Shown here piece by piece: positions 1-8,337 of a DNA stretch of 51,926 nt. Positions within the stretch are counted from its first letter, which is position 1, and each line of letters starts with the position of its first letter. The position numbers were made by a program, and so were the translations under genes. Below the pieces are notes generated by a model, which saw only the letters and a list, made by a program, of their open reading frames with translations, was not told the origin of the DNA and searched no databases. Origin of the DNA: DAOTUB01 sp034437455 (GTDB lineage Bacteria; Chloroflexota; Anaerolineae; B4-G1); NCBI GenBank assembly GCA_034437455.1, contig DAOTUB010000074.1:1-51926 (forward strand), given 5' to 3'.

Positions 1-898
1 CGGGGGGGATGGTCGGAGGCCGGGGGGGGCGGTGATGGAGTTGAAAGCGTATCCCCTCCAGTCCCAACCCCTCGATGTGGTCGGCCCACAGGTCCGCTTT
101 GGGCGAGAGGCCATAGTAGAATACGCGGGCATGCGTCGCCTCGCTCATCCCGCGCACGTTCTCGTCGTCATAGTTGAGGATGGCCACCCCTTCGGGCGCC
201 GGCGGCAAGGCCTGCACCAATTCCGTCTTGGCCTCGACGATGCGCTCAAAGGTGCCGGCCCGCTCCAGGTGCACCGGCCCGATGATGGTGACGACGCCGA
301 CGTGAGGCCGCGCGATACGAGCCAGGTCAGAGATTTCTCCCACGTCGTACATACCCATCTCCAACACGGCGCGCTCGTGCTGGCCCGTCAGGTGCATCAG
401 CGCCAATGGCAGGCCGATCTCGTTGTTAAAGCTGGCCTCGCTCTTGAGCGTCACGTAGCGACGCCCCAGCACTGCCGCCGCCAGTTCCTTCGTCGTCGTC
501 TTGCCCACGCTCCCCGTGATGCCGATGACGCGCAGGGCAGGATGTTGCTGTCGCCAGAAGGTCGCCGCCTGCTGAAGCGCCTGGAGCACATTCCCTGCCT
601 TTATCACCAGGGGGAGTTGAGATTCGAGAGTCGAGAGTTGAGAGTTGACGTCTAGATCGGCCAGATCGAGCGTCAGCGCCTCGGTCTCTACGTCGCGCTC
701 GACGATGGCCGCCACCGCTCCCCGCGAAAAGGCGTCGACGACGTACTCGTGGCCGTCGGCGCGCTCGCCCTTGAGCGCGACGAATAGCGCGCCCGGCTCG
801 GCTTTCCGAGAGTCGATCACCGTGCGTGACACCGGTTGCTCCAGTCCTTCTGGCCGCGCGCCCGTCAGTCCCTCGATTACGTCTGCCAACGTCAACAT
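1..898 (-). CDS. murF: UDP-N-acetylmuramoyl-tripeptide--D-alanyl-D-alanine ligase, 3' end outside window
   Basis: Cytoplasmic Mur ligase that adds D-Ala-D-Ala to the UDP-MurNAc-tripeptide in peptidoglycan synthesis. The reading frame stays open from an ATG at 898 to the left edge (299 codons). The Mur-ligase P-loop G-I-T-G-S-V-G-K-T-T-T-K is plain, preceded by the MurE/MurF-type N-terminal fold (D-S-R-K-A-x-P-G-A-L-F-V-A-L-K-G-E) and followed by S-F-N-N-E-I-G-L-P, which is diagnostic for MurF. Only 16 bp separate it from the upstream protease stop, so it is probably co-transcribed with the dcw genes. A run of five heptanucleotides lies in frame between the N-terminal and ATPase domains. The C-terminal domain is not seen. 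Confidence 0.93.
   Translation of the reverse strand, partial: MLTLADVIEGLTGARPEGLEQPVSRTVIDSRKAEPGALFVALKGERADGHEYVVDAFSRGAVAAIVERDVETEALTLDLADLDVNSQLSTLESQLPLVIKAGNVLQALQQAATFWRQQHPALRVIGITGSVGKTTTKELAAAVLGRRYVTLKSEASFNNEIGLPLALMHLTGQHERAVLEMGMYDVGEISDLARIARPHVGVVTIIGPVHLERAGTFERIVEAKTELVQALPPAPEGVAILNYDDENVRGMSEATHARVFYYGLSPKADLWADHIEGLGLEGIRFQLHHRPPRPPTIPP
614..648. repeat. Heptanucleotide tandem repeat inside murF
   Basis: Five consecutive 7-mers read on the plus strand as GAGTTGA, GATTCGA, GAGTCGA, GAGTTGA, GAGTTGA. On the coding strand they encode a Ser/Gln/Leu-rich linker (S-Q-L-S-T-L-E-S-Q-L) between the N-terminal and ATPase domains of MurF. The array keeps the reading frame open. 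The same 7-mer recurs at 32308-32328. Confidence 0.8.
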
Positions 899-914
899 AC
901 CATTATTTCCCCGA

Positions 915-3900
915 TCATTCGCGCAAGCGACTCATCTGCCCGGAAAGAGAGGCAATAATCCGCTGCGCATCTTCGATCATAAGCTCAGCTGCGTCAGGAG
1001 TGATGTGTTTGCCGGTCTGCGCCTCGACCTCGTGGATGAAGGCCTGCAAGTTGTTGATTGCCACGTGTAGCTGACCGGTTTCCAATTTACGCTGCGCGGC
1101 CTCCAGCTTGGCGTCCAAACTCTGCACGATGCCGTGCGCGCCGGGGCCATAGATGCCGCCTTCGGCGTACAGTCGGTGCTTGAGGTCTATCAAGCCCGAG
1201 AGCGTCGTGGTGACGGAGAACGTAACGGTCCGGCTTGCAACGCGCCCGGCCCCATCACGCGCAGCCAGACCAAACTCGTGTGCGCCATAGCCCAGCGCCA
1301 GAGTGTCTATTACCCGCCCGTTGGTCACGGGCTGCGTGTCCAGGGTGGCGGTGATGGCAGCCAGACCAGAATAGGGGTCGGCGGCCCGGTAGTCCAGCGT
1401 GAAAGTGGCGCCGCGGGTATAGGCGATGGGCTGCGGCGTGGCGACCACAAGGGCAGGCGGGCTCTTGTCAATCTTGACGACGAAGGATAGGATTTCCTCA
1501 TCAGCGGAGCCGGCCAACCTCACCCGCCGGGCTTCCCAGTCAAACGGCCCGTCCACAACCTGCGCCGGGCGAATTTGCACCAGACTCTCGCCCTCGGTCG
1601 TAACGGTGAACGGTGTGGTGAAGGGATGCCAGTCCCCCAGGTTCAGGCGGTACTCGATCCGCGGCATCACCATGCCGGACGGGACGGTGAACGATACTTC
1701 CACGTCAGACACGTACCAGCCGTTGTCGCCGTCGGGCTGCGGGGCGTCGAGAACGATGGTGGCCAAAGAAGCCAGCGGGGGGTGGTTCTTCATGATGAGG
1801 GGGAAATAGACCCGCGACACCTCTTCCACCACCAGCACGGTCACATCCACTGTCTGAGGACTCCACCACGTCCCCTCCGCGCCGCTGACGGCGACCTGAG
1901 CGGCGTACGCGCCGGTAAGGAGGGCGCTACTGTCCACGACCACCGACAGGGTGGCCTGGCCATCGCCGCCGGAAGGCGTGACTTCCAGCCAGGGTTGATC
2001 TTTTACAACCGACCAGTGCAGAGTACCCCCACCCTCGTTCTTCACCGTCACGGCGCAGGTGTAGAGACCAGGCTCGTCCACGTCGATCAGGTAAAGGAGC
2101 GAGAGGGGGCTGACCACCAGATAGGGAGTGGTTCTCACCTCGGTCTGAACCGGATCGGACCAGTCCCCTTCGTTACCGAGCACGTCGCGGGCGCGGCAGC
2201 GGAAGGAATAGGTGTGATGGTTCTCCCCAACAAAGCTGGCCGTGGTCTGGGAGGAAGGGATATCCGTCAGCCAGTCCGTCCAGGGGCCTGCCCCGTCCTT
2301 GTACTGCACGTCGTAGCTTTCGAGACCCGCCGCCGGGGGAGGGTCGAAGGCCTGCCAGCTCACGTCGAAAGAAAGGGTCGTCACGTAGGAGGGCAGCGCG
2401 CCGACGTCGGCGGCGGGAGCGGTGGTATCCACGTAGAACGGGCCCAGGTGAACCGCGCCGGCAGCCCAGTTTTCGGCATTGTCCCTGGTGCGGACGTGAA
2501 AGTAGTGGCTGGCGCCGTCGTCGAGGGCGGTGGTAAAACTCTCGTTCCTGGTGTCCACAGTGGTGTCCGGCAGCGCGCTGGCGGAGGTATCCCAGAGGAC
2601 GGAATAGCCGTAGACGCCGCTGCCCGGATCGGACGCCCCCGACCAATACACCGTTATGGCGTCGTCGTTCGACCACTCTGCGACCGCGTGGCTGGAGCTC
2701 TCGACGTTGGTGGGGTTATCAGGAGGGGTAGTGTCCTGCACGGCGACGAACAGGGACAGCGGCTCGTAGACCGGCTCGTCATCCAGGTCCTCGAACCAGG
2801 TGTACCCGCCGTCCTCCCACAAGACCATGTCCCACTTTAATTGGTAGTTACCGGGCGTGGTCGGAGCCAAAAGATAAACGGAGCGCGTCGCGCTATCCCC
2901 AAAGGGAAGGTCGGCGCCTATTGAAGCGGCGTCGGGGTTCTCCAACACCAGGTCGCCGCCGTGATACCAGCGATAGCCGACACTGATCCTGGGGTCGCCG
3001 CTCACCGGCCAGTCGAGGCGGCCGCTGTTGCGCGCGGTGAGGTGGACCCAGTGGGCGCTGCCGACCTCCATCGCGCCTGGGGTGTCGTGGTCGGGGTAGG
3101 TAGCGTCGTATTCGGGGACGCGCACCCAGGCCAGTCCCAGGCCCAGGCGGGGGCTTTCCCCGCTCGTGTTAAAGAGATTCACCCGCATCTTGTACTCGCC
3201 CGTCTCGTTGGCGATAAAGTCCACGATCTCATAGTTGTTGCGCACAGAATCGGAGGATGCAACCATGTCCCCGGAAGGGGAAACGATGTACATGTCGAAA
3301 TCGGTGGAGAGAGGATCGCTGCCATCGGTCTGAAAGTCCACGCTGGGATTAGAGTCCCACGCGAGCACTGCGCGCACCCGCTCGCCCGCGTTGGCCCAGG
3401 TACCGCCAACGTCCCAAAAGCCGTCGCCGGCGTGAAAATCATAGCTCGTTTTGATATCATCGAATGGATTATCAAGCGCATCAAAGTTCATAATGTCAGA
3501 AATATTGTGGTAGCACCAGCCGCCGTTCTGAAAGACGGAGAGGGCGTAGGAGACGTCAATGCCCCCGGCACCGTCTTTGTCGCTCAACCGCGCCCCTCCT
3601 TCAATGTTGTTGACCGCCGAGGCCATGATGATGGCTTTTATGGCTTCGGGGTTGGCGCGGATATCCCAATATCGTTCTATCAACAGCGCCGCCAGCCCAG
3701 TCACTTGTGGGGCGGCAAAGCTGGTTCCGCCTTGAACCCGGAAACCGTCGTTCCCTAGATCGGTGTCAACAGTAGTCACATTTCCCACGGCGACAACCTC
3801 TGGTTTCTCCCGGTCGCCAGTAATGTCCTGACCGTCAATGTATGGGTCCACATAGCACGAATCTATCAACATTTCGTCGTTTGACCAATTAGCGTCGTTG

Positions 3901-5528
3901 CGATCATCGAAGGCACCGACGGTGATGACGTTGTAGGCGTGCGCCGGGCTCTTGATATTCACTCCCCAGATATCGCCTGTGTCATTGCCGGCTGCGATCA
4001 CGACCGTGGGATCACGCTGCCGAACCAGATAGTCGAGAATTCGATCTTCCGGGCGCATCTTGAGCGTGCCGGTGGTGGAAAAACTAGCATTGACCACAAA
4101 GGCCCCTTGATCTACGGCCCAATTGAGACCCGATTCAAAGTACTCATATGAACCATCAAGCACTCTGGCGCTGACAAGCGAACGACTGCCGTAGGCGATG
4201 CCCCGGTACTGAGGGAAGTCCGGGTGGTCACCGACGATCACCCCGGCCACGGCCGCAGCGTGCTGACTTGTACTCTCATCTACGTTCGCAGCCACGATCT
4301 TGCCCTGGAGCGCGCCGTGGGAAACATCAGTACGGATAATACCGCCTTCCACAATGGCAATGGTAACACCCGCGCCGATGCAGCCGTGCCAATCGCAGAG
4401 GTCGCTGTCCCATACCTCGGAAGCGCGGATAGTTGACGCGGTCGAGTCCAATGCTGAATGAACCTCCACCGCCCCCCAGTAAATGGTGCCCAGACCCTCC
4501 AGTGAAGCCTCGTTTAATTCCAGGACGGCGCTTTTAGGCAACTTTGCGTACACGCCGGGGAATAACTCAAATGGTTGTGGTTCGTGCCCTCTGGCCTTCA
4601 GAAAATCCACAACTGGCTGTGCGGCGTCCAGGTGAGCCTGATCCAGCAAATCATTGTAGTCTGTATGCACTCGTTCGAACAATTCCGGCTCCAGGTGTAC
4701 CAGAGAACCGTTTTCGTGGACACCGTGCCCGCCAGCAAAGCGGTACTCCGCTGCCAGTTTGGGGTAACGCTCTGCCAATTGCGTGTCCACCCACCTGTAG
4801 TCCACCCCCTTGACCCATATCAGCACCGGTACTTTATCCCCAGGGTTCCTGGTTTGCAAGAAATAGTACAAGGCCGGCTCCAGACGCCCGTACTGGGCCT
4901 TGCTGGCCTCAAACTCCGCTCTCTTCAAGGCCTCCGCGTCCACCTCCTCGCCCTCAGCGTTGAGAGCAACCCCGTAGATAGCCTCCCCTTCCACGTCAGT
5001 CACCTTCACTTGCCAGAAGATGACCCCCGTGAGCGGATAGCTCTCCAGTAGATCGTTGGCTAATTGCAGATTTCCTATTGCTACACCTTCTCGTCGGGCG
5101 ACGCACTCCAAGGCGTGGTCGCCGTACCGGGTGCGATAGACGGCCCTCTCGGCCTCCCAAAGCGCCTCCATCTCCAGGCCGCCCAGCATCCTTCCTGTCT
5201 CGGTGTCTACGATCACCTCGTAAAGCAGTTGTCCTCCCCTCTCTCGGTCCAGCACCAGGTTACGCGAGAGGGAATGGCCGCTTAGAACCAATTCTTTGCT
5301 GAATTGATCAGCCAACTCCAGCCGTTCGGCAGAGACATGCACGGCCTGGGAGACGCGAGTTAGTACCTCCTGAGCGTTGAAAAGTGGAGTAGACGTGGGC
5401 TGCGCTACCGGCTGGACAGATGGCAGTTGGGCCTGTAATTGAGGCGGCAAGTTCCCCATACCAACGTAGAGCAAGGCCACCATCAAGCAGACCAAGGGCA
5501 TAATTTTGAACGCGGTTCCTCTGGACAT
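915..5528 (-). CDS. Secreted multidomain S8 (subtilisin-like) protease with Asp-to-Glu change in the active site
   Basis: Large (1537 aa) exported serine protease. An N-terminal hydrophobic signal segment (residues about 9-24) and a long propeptide-like region precede the S8 domain (about 383-625). The catalytic His lies in S-Q-H-A-A-A-V-A-G (H423), the oxyanion Asn in A-A-G-N (N515) and the Ser in G-G-T-S-F-A-A-P (S603). The usual catalytic Asp is Glu394 in A-I-V-E-G-G-I. Downstream come a pre-peptidase-like beta domain, fibronectin/Ig-like modules, a BACON-like module, the linker V-Y-F-P-L-I-M-K-N typical of Chloroflexota secreted proteins, another Ig-like module, and a helical C-terminus that resembles FIMAH domains (about 1440-1530). 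A weak AGGA precedes the ATG. It lies 31 bp after a PrcB-like lipoprotein gene. Family assignment is firm; substrate is unknown. Confidence 0.88.
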   Translation of the reverse strand: MSRGTAFKIMPLVCLMVALLYVGMGNLPPQLQAQLPSVQPVAQPTSTPLFNAQEVLTRVSQAVHVSAERLELADQFSKELVLSGHSLSRNLVLDRERGGQLLYEVIVDTETGRMLGGLEMEALWEAERAVYRTRYGDHALECVARREGVAIGNLQLANDLLESYPLTGVIFWQVKVTDVEGEAIYGVALNAEGEEVDAEALKRAEFEASKAQYGRLEPALYYFLQTRNPGDKVPVLIWVKGVDYRWVDTQLAERYPKLAAEYRFAGGHGVHENGSLVHLEPELFERVHTDYNDLLDQAHLDAAQPVVDFLKARGHEPQPFELFPGVYAKLPKSAVLELNEASLEGLGTIYWGAVEVHSALDSTASTIRASEVWDSDLCDWHGCIGAGVTIAIVEGGIIRTDVSHGALQGKIVAANVDESTSQHAAAVAGVIVGDHPDFPQYRGIAYGSRSLVSARVLDGSYEYFESGLNWAVDQGAFVVNASFSTTGTLKMRPEDRILDYLVRQRDPTVVIAAGNDTGDIWGVNIKSPAHAYNVITVGAFDDRNDANWSNDEMLIDSCYVDPYIDGQDITGDREKPEVVAVGNVTTVDTDLGNDGFRVQGGTSFAAPQVTGLAALLIERYWDIRANPEAIKAIIMASAVNNIEGGARLSDKDGAGGIDVSYALSVFQNGGWCYHNISDIMNFDALDNPFDDIKTSYDFHAGDGFWDVGGTWANAGERVRAVLAWDSNPSVDFQTDGSDPLSTDFDMYIVSPSGDMVASSDSVRNNYEIVDFIANETGEYKMRVNLFNTSGESPRLGLGLAWVRVPEYDATYPDHDTPGAMEVGSAHWVHLTARNSGRLDWPVSGDPRISVGYRWYHGGDLVLENPDAASIGADLPFGDSATRSVYLLAPTTPGNYQLKWDMVLWEDGGYTWFEDLDDEPVYEPLSLFVAVQDTTPPDNPTNVESSSHAVAEWSNDDAITVYWSGASDPGSGVYGYSVLWDTSASALPDTTVDTRNESFTTALDDGASHYFHVRTRDNAENWAAGAVHLGPFYVDTTAPAADVGALPSYVTTLSFDVSWQAFDPPPAAGLESYDVQYKDGAGPWTDWLTDIPSSQTTASFVGENHHTYSFRCRARDVLGNEGDWSDPVQTEVRTTPYLVVSPLSLLYLIDVDEPGLYTCAVTVKNEGGGTLHWSVVKDQPWLEVTPSGGDGQATLSVVVDSSALLTGAYAAQVAVSGAEGTWWSPQTVDVTVLVVEEVSRVYFPLIMKNHPPLASLATIVLDAPQPDGDNGWYVSDVEVSFTVPSGMVMPRIEYRLNLGDWHPFTTPFTVTTEGESLVQIRPAQVVDGPFDWEARRVRLAGSADEEILSFVVKIDKSPPALVVATPQPIAYTRGATFTLDYRAADPYSGLAAITATLDTQPVTNGRVIDTLALGYGAHEFGLAARDGAGRVASRTVTFSVTTTLSGLIDLKHRLYAEGGIYGPGAHGIVQSLDAKLEAAQRKLETGQLHVAINNLQAFIHEVEAQTGKHITPDAAELMIEDAQRIIASLSGQMSRLRE

Positions 5529-5559
5529 ATTTTGGTTTTCCTGGATACAATCACGCTAT

Positions 5560-6099
5560 CTATGGAATGAAGTGCTTCTGTCGCATAATCTCCTTGCCGT
5601 CGGCAACAAGGACAAAAATGAAATTGCCCTCGAGATCAGACGTTTTCCTGACCCTCAGCACGTAGTAAGGAGAAGTGACTGCCGGTCCTACTCCTACAAT
5701 CTCTCCAGGAGCTGGCGTCGGCGGCGTCAGGAACTCGGCGTAAACAGTGATGATATCATCATATAATCTCACATCAATTACTTTGACAGAGTACCTTGTC
5801 GTCATCTTCTTCCCTTGAAAGACTGCGACGACAAGATCTGTACGAAAATTTGTGTTCTGCACAGATTCCAAATGAGGAGATAGCAGCAACTCTTCGAATT
5901 CAGAAACTTGTTCTAGAGTTACAGCTATCTTCATCGTAGGAATAACTTCTTTGTAATCTGACGAAAAATCTCTAGAAGCAATTTCCTCCCACTCCAGGCT
6001 TTCCCCGGGCGGTGTCGGGGTGGGGGTTGGGCCACACCCGGCGACCAGCAACACGGTTGCGAGAACTGCCAACAGAATTGCACCGGCCAATTTGCCCAT
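5560..6099 (-). CDS. PrcB-like lipoprotein
   Basis: About 179 aa from the ATG at 6099, chosen because AAGGAAGGGG lies 8 nt upstream; a longer GTG frame starts at 6141. The N-terminus is a lipoprotein signal with lipobox L-L-V-A-G-C followed by a Pro/Thr tether, so it is expected to be anchored outside the membrane. The C-terminal half (V-V-A-V-F-Q-G-K-K-M-T-T-R-Y-S-V to P-Y-Y-V-L-R-V) looks like the PrcB C-terminal domain. PrcB is the lipoprotein partner of the subtilisin-like protease PrtP (dentilisin) in Treponema denticola. Here the next gene in the same direction is also an S8 protease, which suggests a maturation or anchoring role (inference). The domain call rests on reading motifs, not on a profile search. 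Confidence 0.7.
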   Translation of the reverse strand: MGKLAGAILLAVLATVLLVAGCGPTPTPTPPGESLEWEEIASRDFSSDYKEVIPTMKIAVTLEQVSEFEELLLSPHLESVQNTNFRTDLVVAVFQGKKMTTRYSVKVIDVRLYDDIITVYAEFLTPPTPAPGEIVGVGPAVTSPYYVLRVRKTSDLEGNFIFVLVADGKEIMRQKHFIP

Positions 6100-6116
6100 C
6101 GGCTGTACCCCTTCCT

Positions 6117-6230
6117 TCATAGGATGGCGTGGCTTTGCCACACGCTCTCCTCGCCCTCGGCGTTGAGAGCAACCCCGTAGGTAACCTCCCCTTCCACGTC
6201 AACCACCTTCACCTGCCAGAAAATGACCCT
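6117..6230 (-). pseudogene. Relic of a duplicated protease pro-region
   Basis: A 37-codon frame without a start codon, directly after the ftsI stop. It reads V-I-F-W-Q-V-K-V-V-D-V-E-G-E-V then Y-G-V-A-L-N-A-E-G-E-E, nearly identical to residues about 169-195 of the S8 protease downstream. The nucleotide match to about 4945-5025 is also close. It is best read as the leftover of a second copy of the protease gene, lost except for this piece. Confidence 0.7.
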
Positions 6231-7952
6231 TCACTCTGTCGCCTCTGCTACTATGTTGTCATCCCCGGGCGGAATCCCCAGCACGGTGAACAGCCGCGTC
6301 GCCAGCCGGTGGAACGTCCACGCCGCCGTTTCTGAAGCCCAGTGCGACGTCTTGGGCCGATCCAGTTTGATCAGGATGACGAGCTGGGGATCGGGCACCG
6401 GGCCAAATCCAACGAAGGAGGTGATCGTCTCATCGCTCAAGTATCCGCCAGGGACGGGAATCTCGGCCGTGCCCGTCTTGCCCGCCACGCGATAGCCCTC
6501 CACCATAGCATGAGGGTCTCCCTCCTCCACCGTGCGCACCAGTATCTCGGTCAGCGCGCGCGCCGTCTGCGGGGAGATTACCTGCTTTTCGACCGTCGGC
6601 TGGAAAATGGAGACGGCGCCGTCAGGAGCGATCCGCCGGCGCACGATGTGAGGCCGCATCCGCGCCCCATCGTTCGCCACCGTCGCCGCCGCCACGATCA
6701 TCTGGAGCGGCGTCACCGCCACGCCCTGCCCGAAAGAATTCGTGCCCAGGTATCCATCATACCAGTTTTCGTAATCATCCGGCGTCCACACCTGGCCGGC
6801 GACCTCGCCCGCCAGGTCGATCCCCGTCGTTCGCCCGATACCAAAGGCCCGCAGGTAACGATAGAACAGATCCGCCCCCATCTCGGTGCTCAACCAGGCC
6901 GTCCCCACGTTGAGCGAGTCGATCAGAATGTCGGTCACCGCCATATCTCCGGCTGGATGGTAGGCGGCGTTTTTGATCACGTGTCCCCCCACCTCGATCC
7001 AGCCCTCGTCGTAGTAGGTCGTCTCCGGAGTCACCACCCCCGCGTCGAGCGCGGCGGCCACCGTCAAAATCTTGAACACGGAGCCAGGCTCGTACTGCCG
7101 GCTCACAGCCGGATCCTCGTAAACGGATGGCTCCTCACTCATAAAATCGAGAAATCTTCCCGGCGCGTAATCAGGCAGGCTGGCGAGCGCCAGAATCCCA
7201 AAGGTGCGCGGGTCCATCACAATGATCGTGCCGCCATCGGCCTGGTACGCCTCCACCGAGTAGGCCAATTCTTCCTCGACCAGCCCCTGCACGGTCCGGT
7301 CGAGCGTCAGCTCCAACTCGGTCCCTGGCTTGGGCAACACGACCGGTGTCGCTTCCCAGGGGATCAACGCGCTGGCCGTATCCACCGGTCCCTCTCGTTC
7401 CACCCGCTCCGGCTGGAGCGAGACGTCGTAAAATCCCTCAAGCCCATAATAACCGCGACCTGCGGCGCTATAAAAGCCGAGCACGTGCGACGCCAGCGAG
7501 CCTTCGGGGTAATCTCGCTTCCAAAGAGGACGCGCGGTGATGCCCGGCAGGTTCAAGGCTTCCAATTGCTCCTTTGTCTCTTTCAAGACCGGAGAGGCGA
7601 GCGGAACCCACAGGCTATCGGTATCCAGTTTCCGCTCAATATTGGCGGCCGGCACGTGCAGGAGCATACTCAACTCGTGGGCCACGTTCTCCTTGTTCAT
7701 CACGTACACAGGGGCCGCCTCGATGGAATACATCACCTTGTTCCCGGCCAACAGGCGCCCATTTCGGTCGCGGATCACGCCTCGCGGTGGTTCGGCCACC
7801 GTGACCGCCCGCACGCGCTGCTCCACCGCCCACTCCTGGTAGAAGCGGTGATCCCAAATCTGCACCTTGAACAACTGCGCCACAATCACCAGCACGCAGC
7901 CGATCAGCAGGACACTCACTAACTGTAAACGGCGTCTCGGTCCTTCCGCCAT
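6231..7952 (-). CDS. ftsI: Division-specific peptidoglycan transpeptidase (class B PBP)
   Basis: 573 aa from the ATG at 7952, preceded by GGGGG with a 9-nt gap; an upstream frame to 7994 lacks a better start. It cross-links septal peptidoglycan on the outer face of the membrane. One N-terminal membrane helix (about 11-28) is followed by the class B PBP dimerisation region with R-G-V-I-x-D-R-N-G. The transpeptidase domain has the three penicillin-binding motifs: S291-V-F-K294, S346-L-N348 and K492-T-G494. It follows ftsL in the dcw cluster. There is no PASTA domain. Identity as the septal PBP rests on gene order. Confidence 0.92.
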   Translation of the reverse strand: MAEGPRRRLQLVSVLLIGCVLVIVAQLFKVQIWDHRFYQEWAVEQRVRAVTVAEPPRGVIRDRNGRLLAGNKVMYSIEAAPVYVMNKENVAHELSMLLHVPAANIERKLDTDSLWVPLASPVLKETKEQLEALNLPGITARPLWKRDYPEGSLASHVLGFYSAAGRGYYGLEGFYDVSLQPERVEREGPVDTASALIPWEATPVVLPKPGTELELTLDRTVQGLVEEELAYSVEAYQADGGTIIVMDPRTFGILALASLPDYAPGRFLDFMSEEPSVYEDPAVSRQYEPGSVFKILTVAAALDAGVVTPETTYYDEGWIEVGGHVIKNAAYHPAGDMAVTDILIDSLNVGTAWLSTEMGADLFYRYLRAFGIGRTTGIDLAGEVAGQVWTPDDYENWYDGYLGTNSFGQGVAVTPLQMIVAAATVANDGARMRPHIVRRRIAPDGAVSIFQPTVEKQVISPQTARALTEILVRTVEEGDPHAMVEGYRVAGKTGTAEIPVPGGYLSDETITSFVGFGPVPDPQLVILIKLDRPKTSHWASETAAWTFHRLATRLFTVLGIPPGDDNIVAEATE

Positions 7953-8013
7953 GGAACCATTCCCCCGATCAATGAACAATGAAGCGATGAACAAATCGGT
8001 TCTGCGAACCGAT

Positions 8014-8337
8014 CTACTCTTTCAGTGGAAAAAACTCGACGCGCTCGGCAGGCGCAAATCCCGCTTCTATCGCCCGCTCCATCAAGCGAGAGACGGAACT
8101 TTGCCGGGCGATCTGTACCTCCAGGTGCTCGTTCTCCCTTTGCAACCGAAATAGCTCGACCTGTAACTGCTCGATGTGACGTCCCTGAGCTGCCGTCCGG
8201 CTGACGAGCATCAGGTAGCAAGCGGCGACCAGTGTCAGCGCCACAAGGAACATGGATACATAGAGCACGGCGCGCGAGTCCGGCTCGAACCGACCGCGCT
8301 TGACGCCGTGGGTGACCCATTGCATAAAATCAGACAT
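8014..8337 (-). CDS. ftsL: FtsL-like cell division protein
   Basis: 107 aa, bitopic: a basic cytoplasmic N-terminus, one membrane helix (about 23-46) and a heptad coiled coil (Q-G-R-H-I-E-Q-L-Q-V-E-L-F-R-L-Q). Size, topology and position between rsmH and ftsI fit FtsL, a divisome scaffold that varies widely in sequence. Its ATG overlaps the end of rsmH by 8 bp, so translation is probably coupled. Confidence 0.8.
   Translation of the reverse strand: MSDFMQWVTHGVKRGRFEPDSRAVLYVSMFLVALTLVAACYLMLVSRTAAQGRHIEQLQVELFRLQRENEHLEVQIARQSSVSRLMERAIEAGFAPAERVEFFPLKE

Noticed and set aside
6342..7922. Long plus-strand open frame of 526 codons
   Set aside because: It is antisense to ftsI, rich in His/Arg/Gly from the high GC content, and has no recognisable motif. 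Similar shadows oppose mfd (18104-19687) and cover nrdJ in another frame (36839-38410).
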